Origin: Flavobacteriales bacterium
GTDB taxonomy: Bacteria; Bacteroidota; Bacteroidia; Flavobacteriales_F; PHOS-HE28
Direction: 5' to 3'
Assembly (NCBI GenBank): GCA_016715995.1
Contig: JADJXF010000026.1
Coordinates: 1-64,000 of the forward strand
DNA: 64,000 nucleotides
Part shown: piece after piece, positions 58,815 through 64,000 of the stretch
Layout: the number at the start of each line of letters is the position of its first letter
How positions within the stretch are numbered: position 1 is the stretch's first letter
Program-made: the position numbers and the translations under genes
Notes under the pieces: generated by a model
Told to the model about the DNA's origin: nothing
The model's input: the letters and a program-made list of their open reading frames with translations, nothing else
The model's database searches: none

Positions 58815-61800
58815 CTACCGGAGCAAACTGAAATAGCCGGTGATGACCCGATCCTCCTTGCCCGCGCGATTCAGGATCAGCTCGTAGTAGTAGGTGCCTT
58901 CGGAGAGCGGCTCGCCGTTGTCCTGGTGCTTGCCACGGAATGCCCCGTGCTTGACATCGCCTTCCCAGACCACCTGGCCCCAGCGGCTGTACACGCGGAG
59001 CCATGCACCGATGAAGCCGTCGCCGGTGATCTGGAAGCCATCGTTCACGCCATCGCCGTTCGGCGTGACGACGTTGGGGATGACGGGATCGCAGCCCACC
59101 GTGCCGATGACGATGGCATCCTCCACCGGGCAGCCTTGGGGGTCGATCGCCTGCACACCATAGGTGCCGGGAGCGATGAGGATGATGGACGGCGTGGTGG
59201 CGCCCGTGCTCCAGAGCGGCGCGCTGTAGCCTGCGGGAAGGTGCAGGGAAAAGGTGCCGCCCTCGCAGAACACGGTATCGGGCCCGAGGTATGGCGGAAG
59301 GGGGACGAGCACCTCCACCATGATCTGCAGCGCGTCACCGACGCACAAGCCAATGGCCGGCACCACGGTGTAGAGCCCTTCATCCGATAGCTCCGCAGGC
59401 ACGATGGTGATGGAAGCGCCGGTGTAGGTGCCGCTCGGCGTGGTCCAGCTGCCCGATGGTCCGTTCGATCCCGACACGGAAAGCACGAGGGTGCCACCGA
59501 GGCAAACCGAATCCTCGCCGACGAGCACGGCATCGAAGGGCGTCGGCGTGACATTGAGCGCGACGGCGATGACCGATGACACGCACTGCCCTTCGCTTTG
59601 CGTGAGGAAATACACCGCGCTATCGGCGGGTTGATCGAAGAACCATGCTGACCCGGTATGCACGAGCTGGGTGAGCGCGGCATCGGCGAACCAGGTGATG
59701 ATGCCTGAGCCGTTCGCAACAAGCGTGGCATCGGCACCGAAGCAGATGGTAGCACCGGTGCCGGTGAGCGGCTGCGTGAAGGCGAAGACGATGACCTGCG
59801 CGGTATCGCTCACGGAACAGCCGTTCACATCCACTGCGGCCAGGAACACGGGACCTGCTTGCGTAGCGGTGTACGACGGACCCGTCGTGCTGCCGTTCCA
59901 GACGGGCTGCGTGAAACCGGGCGGCATTGTGAAGATGGCCTGGCCGCCGGGACAGATCAGCGTGTCGTTCCCGATGAAGAGCGGCGATGGGATGAGGACC
60001 GTGAGGACGAAGGTGCCGGTAGCAGACGGGCAACCGGCATTGGTGGCCGTGACGAGATAGTCGCCACCGTCGCCGAGTGCCACCGGCGAAATGACCAGCA
60101 CATCGCCTTGTGCGGAGCCTGATGGCGTGGTCCATGTGAACGTCGTTCCAGCACCACCTTGAACGCTCAGCGCTATGCTGTCACCGACGCATACCGACGC
60201 AGGCCCGCTGACCTGTGGCGGCTCGGGTACCTCGTTCACCGCGATGAGCCATTCCACCAATCCGCTGCCGCAGATGCCGACCACCTGTTCCACCCAAATG
60301 GTCAAGTCATCTTGAGCGAGGCCCAGATCCAGGACGTTTCCTGTCCCCAGCACTTGTGTCTGCGCCGCATCGGCGTACCAGGTGATAAGGCCATCGCCTG
60401 TTGCGTTGAGGATGATCGCATCGCCCACGCAGAACGCCGAGTCCTGCACATTCAGTTCTTCATACTCGGGCAGCACGGTCACATCGGTCCACAGCGAATC
60501 GCGGCAGCCGTTCGCGTCGGAGGTGACCAGCAGGAATGTGCCGGTGGTATCGACGGTGATGGACGTGTTGAAGATGGGCCCCGGCTCCCAGTAGTAGATC
60601 ACCTGGCCCGGCGCGCCTTGCAGCACCACCTCCTCACCTGGGCAAAGCGTGAATGGGCCCGGCACGGTGAGTTCGGCGTTCGCCGTGTTCCCGAACACCT
60701 GCACGCTGAGGACGGTGGTGATGCCGCATGCATTCACGGAGCAGGTGTAGATGCCCGGTTGCGAGACCACCTGCTGGGTGGCCGTGCTCCCGGCGAATGG
60801 CGCGGACCACAGCAGCGTGGATGTGCTCGTGGTGACCACTTGCAGGATGCTCGTCTCGCCCGGTTCGCAGAGCACATTGTCCGGAAGGATGTTGAGGTAG
60901 GGCGTGGCGTAGTCCGTGATGAGCATGGGATCGCTGGTGACCAGGCAGCCGAGCGTGTCCACCATCTCCACGTAGTAGAAGCCTTCCTGCGAGGTATGGA
61001 TGCTGTCGTTGTCCACGTTCATGGGACCCAGCGGACCGAACCATTGGAATTGGGAGCCCGGTGCGCTGGTCCAGATGGTGGCCGAATCATCAGGACAGAT
61101 GATGGCATCGATGGGGTCGACCAGGAGCAACGGGACCGGGTTCCATTGCACGGTCACGTTCACATACTCGGTTCTTTCACATCCCTCTGGGCTTATCGCA
61201 GTGCCTTCGAATGTGAAGTTGCCAGCGCTGATGATGAAGGCCGTGTCACCCACCACCGAAGTGATACCGCTACCTGACCACTCTGAACTGGTGCAATTCG
61301 GACAGGTCGCGATCAGCGCCACGGTGTCGCCGGGGCACATGTACGGCGGTGCTTCCACCGAGATGATCGGTTCGACCACCGGGAGCGGCACCACATAGAT
61401 GCTATCGGCCTGGTTGAAGTACAGCGTGTCCTCCCCGCATGGCGCGTTGGTGAGCGCGAAGCCGATCTCGTGCGCGTACCATCCCTCGGTGGTAAAGGAA
61501 TAGAGGCATGCATCGCCGAGCGCATTGGCCGGGATCGGCGACCATGGCCCGCTTCCCGAGCAGCTCATGAGCGTGGCGACGGCATACGGCAGTCCAACGG
61601 GCACGCCATTGAGGAAGAGCTCCGCGCCGAAGGCCAGGATGATGGGGCTTCCCACACACAAGAGAATCGTGTCGTTCAGGTCATCGTCCTGCGGATAGAC
61701 GAGCGTCAGCAACGCATCAAGCGGCGGCAACGGTCCACTGGGGTCGATGATGACATCCACGGCGTTCTGGCGCACGCACCCGAAGGGCGTGGTGACGCGA

Positions 61801-63827
61801 ACGGTGTACAGCCCGGTGACAGTGGCGAGCACGCTGTCGCCCGGAACGATCGTCCCGCCAGGCCGGATCCATTCCACCGTATTGGCAGGATCGACATTGG
61901 TGGCCCAGAGCCAAGGGTAATCCGGTTCGCAGACGCGGACCAGCCCGGGCGTGAACGCGTTCGTGTTCACCACCACATCGTCGTTCACGAGCGGCATGGC
62001 CGGGATCGGATGCACGGTGAGGTGGAGCGAATCGCGCCAGGTGTAGCAGTTGACGCCCATGGTCACGTCCACCCAGAACCAGCCTGACTGCTGCGTGACG
62101 ATGGTCTGGGTGGTCTGTCCGGTGCTCCAGAGGAAGGTGAACTGCGGGGCGGTGTGCCGCAGGGATGTGTCAGCCGTGAAGCTGCTGCGCGTGTTCACGG
62201 TAAGTGCGGCATCGAAGCAGCGCGCGAGCGAATCGGCACCGAGCGCGCCGAAGGGGCCCATGACGATGTAAGGCTCCAGGATGGCGCGGTCGCAGCCGGG
62301 GATGGACCGATGGAAGTAGTCGTAAGGCTCGCGGCCATCCACGTACCCGCGCGCGATGAAGGCATCCTTGAGGGCAGAGCCCCGGAGGTCCTGGTATCCG
62401 TTGTAGGCGTCGTCGCCGCACTGCGGCAAAGGCGCGCTCCCCACCTGCAGCGGCCCGGAAGGCTGGGCATCGAACGCACCAGCCGCGGGGAAGACCAGCA
62501 CCCGCTCGAAGGCGCCGGCGAAGACGATGTCTTCATCGTCGCGGTGAACGATGCCGCCCGGCACCTTGTCGCCTTGCCCGCCGAACTGCTGTGCCTGCTT
62601 GAAGACGAGGTCCGACAATTGGAAGCGCGCCACGTAGAGGTCGTGCAGGCCCGTGGCCATGAAGCTCGCAGCGCCGTACTCGGCGGTGAAGCCGGTGAGG
62701 TGGCACATGAAGCGACCGAAGACGGCCACATCATCGCCGCGCACCGACAGCGCACGCGTGCTCATCGGGTGCTGGCTGCCCCAGGTGGTCTGCGCGATCA
62801 TCTCGCCGTCGAGCCCCACCTTCAACAGGTAGGATGAGCGCGGCTCCGCTGCCGTGAAGAGGTCCGGCTCCGTGTCGAGGAAGATCACCGTGCCCTGCAC
62901 ATCGCCCACGAGCATCAAGTAGCTGTCCTCCACCAGCAGCATCTCGAACACCTGATTGTACGTGCCACCGCCGAACGCGCGGAACCACTCCTCCTCTCCC
63001 GCCGGACTGAAGCGCGCGATGAAGACCGCGCTGTACATGGCGTTGTTGTGAACGTTGCCGGCGAGTGTGAGTGTGTCGGTGAACTGGCCGGTGAGGTACA
63101 CGTTGCCCTCGATGTCGTGCTCCACGTCGATGCCGCGATCGGAGAACTCGGCAGCGCCATGATTCAGCCAGAGCGGTGTTCCATCGGCTGCATAGGTGGC
63201 CAGGAAGATGTCCACGCTGGGGTCGCCCGTGTCGGGGTCGGTGATGCTGGTGATGGTGCCTTGATCGAAGACCGCCGTACCGCGGAACTCGCCCGCCACG
63301 GCGATGCTGCCGTCGGGACCGACGCTCACGCCGTTGGGCTGGTCCACGCCATCGGCGCTGCCGCCGCGCCGCGCCCACTGCACCGCGCCATCGGCCTGGG
63401 CCATCTTCAGGAGGAAGCAATCCTGCGTGCCGCCCAAGGAGGAGAGCAGGATCCCGCCGAAATCGACCGTGCCCATGAACTGTCCCACCACCGCGATGGA
63501 TCCGTCGGCGGTGAGTTCCAGCTTGATCGCGCGATCGAGGCCGCTGCCGCCGAAGGTGCGCGTCCACAGCAGGTCGCCGCTTGCGCTGTACTTCGCGACG
63601 AGGATGTCGAGGCTGCCCTGCGAGATCAACGTGCCGGTGCCCAGCCCGATGATGCCGCCGAACTCTCCCACCGCGTAGAGGCTGCCGCTGTCATCGATGG
63701 CCACGTCCTGGTAGGCATCGTTGCTCCAGGCGCCCACGCGACGCGCCCAATGGTCCTGCGCCAGCGTACCGCCAGCGAACAGAAGGACAACAACCAGGCT
63801 TGCTAAACGAAGGGGATCAAAGCGCAT
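58815..63827 (-). CDS. Giant secreted protein with SBBP-type repeats and T9SS type B (CHU_C) signal
   Basis: 1670 residues. Signal peptide (LVVVLLFAGGTLAQ), then about 450 residues of SBBP-like repeats (AVGEFGGIIGLGTG, VAKYSASGDLLWTRTFGGS) that form a propeller-like fold, then many Ig/PKD-like units (VCVGDSIALSVQGGAGTTFTW and similar, with ICPGG...F motifs), and a C-terminal gliding-motility-associated type B domain (VVTPNGDGVNDGFQITG, RWGQVVWEGD, EGTYYYELIL). Type B cargo is exported by the type IX system and attached through a different route than type A. Many paired cysteines suggest disulfides. Likely an adhesin or a scaffold for surface enzymes; the ligand is unknown. A TACCTTCA, close to a -7 box, lies 17 bases before the ATG. 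Confidence 0.88.
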   Translation of the reverse strand: MRFDPLRLASLVVVLLFAGGTLAQDHWARRVGAWSNDAYQDVAIDDSGSLYAVGEFGGIIGLGTGTLISQGSLDILVAKYSASGDLLWTRTFGGSGLDRAIKLELTADGSIAVVGQFMGTVDFGGILLSSLGGTQDCFLLKMAQADGAVQWARRGGSADGVDQPNGVSVGPDGSIAVAGEFRGTAVFDQGTITSITDPDTGDPSVDIFLATYAADGTPLWLNHGAAEFSDRGIDVEHDIEGNVYLTGQFTDTLTLAGNVHNNAMYSAVFIARFSPAGEEEWFRAFGGGTYNQVFEMLLVEDSYLMLVGDVQGTVIFLDTEPDLFTAAEPRSSYLLKVGLDGEMIAQTTWGSQHPMSTRALSVRGDDVAVFGRFMCHLTGFTAEYGAASFMATGLHDLYVARFQLSDLVFKQAQQFGGQGDKVPGGIVHRDDEDIVFAGAFERVLVFPAAGAFDAQPSGPLQVGSAPLPQCGDDAYNGYQDLRGSALKDAFIARGYVDGREPYDYFHRSIPGCDRAILEPYIVMGPFGALGADSLARCFDAALTVNTRSSFTADTSLRHTAPQFTFLWSTGQTTQTIVTQQSGWFWVDVTMGVNCYTWRDSLHLTVHPIPAMPLVNDDVVVNTNAFTPGLVRVCEPDYPWLWATNVDPANTVEWIRPGGTIVPGDSVLATVTGLYTVRVTTPFGCVRQNAVDVIIDPSGPLPPLDALLTLVYPQDDDLNDTILLCVGSPIILAFGAELFLNGVPVGLPYAVATLMSCSGSGPWSPIPANALGDACLYSFTTEGWYAHEIGFALTNAPCGEDTLYFNQADSIYVVPLPVVEPIISVEAPPYMCPGDTVALIATCPNCTSSEWSGSGITSVVGDTAFIISAGNFTFEGTAISPEGCERTEYVNVTVQWNPVPLLLVDPIDAIICPDDSATIWTSAPGSQFQWFGPLGPMNVDNDSIHTSQEGFYYVEMVDTLGCLVTSDPMLITDYATPYLNILPDNVLCEPGETSILQVVTTSTSTLLWSAPFAGSTATQQVVSQPGIYTCSVNACGITTVLSVQVFGNTANAELTVPGPFTLCPGEEVVLQGAPGQVIYYWEPGPIFNTSITVDTTGTFLLVTSDANGCRDSLWTDVTVLPEYEELNVQDSAFCVGDAIILNATGDGLITWYADAAQTQVLGTGNVLDLGLAQDDLTIWVEQVVGICGSGLVEWLIAVNEVPEPPQVSGPASVCVGDSIALSVQGGAGTTFTWTTPSGSAQGDVLVISPVALGDGGDYLVTATNAGCPSATGTFVLTVLIPSPLFIGNDTLICPGGQAIFTMPPGFTQPVWNGSTTGPSYTATQAGPVFLAAVDVNGCSVSDTAQVIVFAFTQPLTGTGATICFGADATLVANGSGIITWFADAALTQLVHTGSAWFFDQPADSAVYFLTQSEGQCVSSVIAVALNVTPTPFDAVLVGEDSVCLGGTLVLSVSGSNGPSGSWTTPSGTYTGASITIVPAELSDEGLYTVVPAIGLCVGDALQIMVEVLVPLPPYLGPDTVFCEGGTFSLHLPAGYSAPLWSTGATTPSIILIAPGTYGVQAIDPQGCPVEDAIVIGTVGCDPVIPNVVTPNGDGVNDGFQITGDGFIGAWLRVYSRWGQVVWEGDVKHGAFRGKHQDNGEPLSEGTYYYELILNRAGKEDRVITGYFSLLR

Positions 63828-64000
63828 TCAGCGGGTGACCCGGTGAAGGTATTCCGCGCATTCGGTTCGCGCCTCGAAGCACGCCGCGCCCGGCCATTCC
63901 TTCAGATGCAAGGGCCATCCAAGGGACGTTCTGGCACTGAGCCACATCATCCCCTGCCAGAATCGCCGTTACCATCTTGCGGAGCGGGCCTTGATGGCAC
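63828..64000. other. Sequence upstream of the type B protein gene
   Basis: 173 bases at the window edge with no recognisable gene on either strand. Any gene beyond 64000 cannot be judged. Confidence 0.4.

Overview
The window looks like a chromosomal segment of a GC-rich member of the Bacteroidota, most likely Flavobacteriales-related. The grounds are several type IX secretion (T9SS) cargo proteins, TonB-dependent receptors paired with a DUF4249 lipoprotein, a complete bat (Bacteroides aerotolerance) operon, a tandem family of DUF6090 proteins, a pair of FKBP lipoproteins of the GldI type behind an nrnA-like gene, and promoter -7 boxes of the Bacteroidota type TAnnTTTG. No ribosomal RNA, CRISPR array, phage or conventional insertion sequence was seen.

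Layout. 1-9.4 kb is housekeeping: the 3' part of dnaA, a low-molecular-weight tyrosine phosphatase, a tetrapyrrole-methylase-type SAM enzyme, an outer membrane DUF5723 protein, two FKBP lipoproteins with nrnA, two unknown exported proteins, ndk, a DUF721 gene and a frameshifted recF. 9.5-14.2 kb holds a fused branched-chain-type 2-oxoacid dehydrogenase E1, an esterase and an M1 aminopeptidase. 14.25-14.93 kb is a tRNA-Pro locus with tRNA-like relics, a GIY-YIG nuclease gene and a 149-bp direct repeat. 15-18.6 kb is a two-component system (histidine kinase, lipoprotein, LuxR-type regulator). 18.8-23.2 kb has a TonB receptor, its DUF4249 partner and trxB. 23.3-27.9 kb is an array of six DUF6090 paralogues, one frameshifted. 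28-33 kb has a Yip1-like protein, a TPR protein, ribH, beta-barrel proteins, DUF2238, DUF4442 and a MazG-like enzyme.

33-42 kb is the moxR/bat operon. A very large T9SS beta-helix protein follows on the opposite strand (42-47 kb), then a tRNA cluster (Arg, Pro, Ser) that again carries tRNA-like relics. 48-52 kb has a thiolase, an NlpC/P60 peptidase and a T9SS cargo protein. 52-58.7 kb holds a TonB receptor and an ECF sigma/FecR/STN-repeat surface-signalling module. The window ends in a 1670-residue T9SS type B protein.

The most unusual signal is at the two tRNA loci. At each one an intact tRNA gene is preceded by a relic made of the 5' half of the same tRNA and followed by a relic of its 3' part. 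In all four relics the anticodon arm is replaced by an 18-19 bp palindrome (TCCCGCC...GGCGGGA type). The Pro locus also carries a tandemly duplicated tRNA/GIY-YIG module. This looks like an undescribed tRNA-nested palindromic element. The DUF6090 array, with near-constant 5' ends and divergent 3' parts, is a second candidate system of unknown function.
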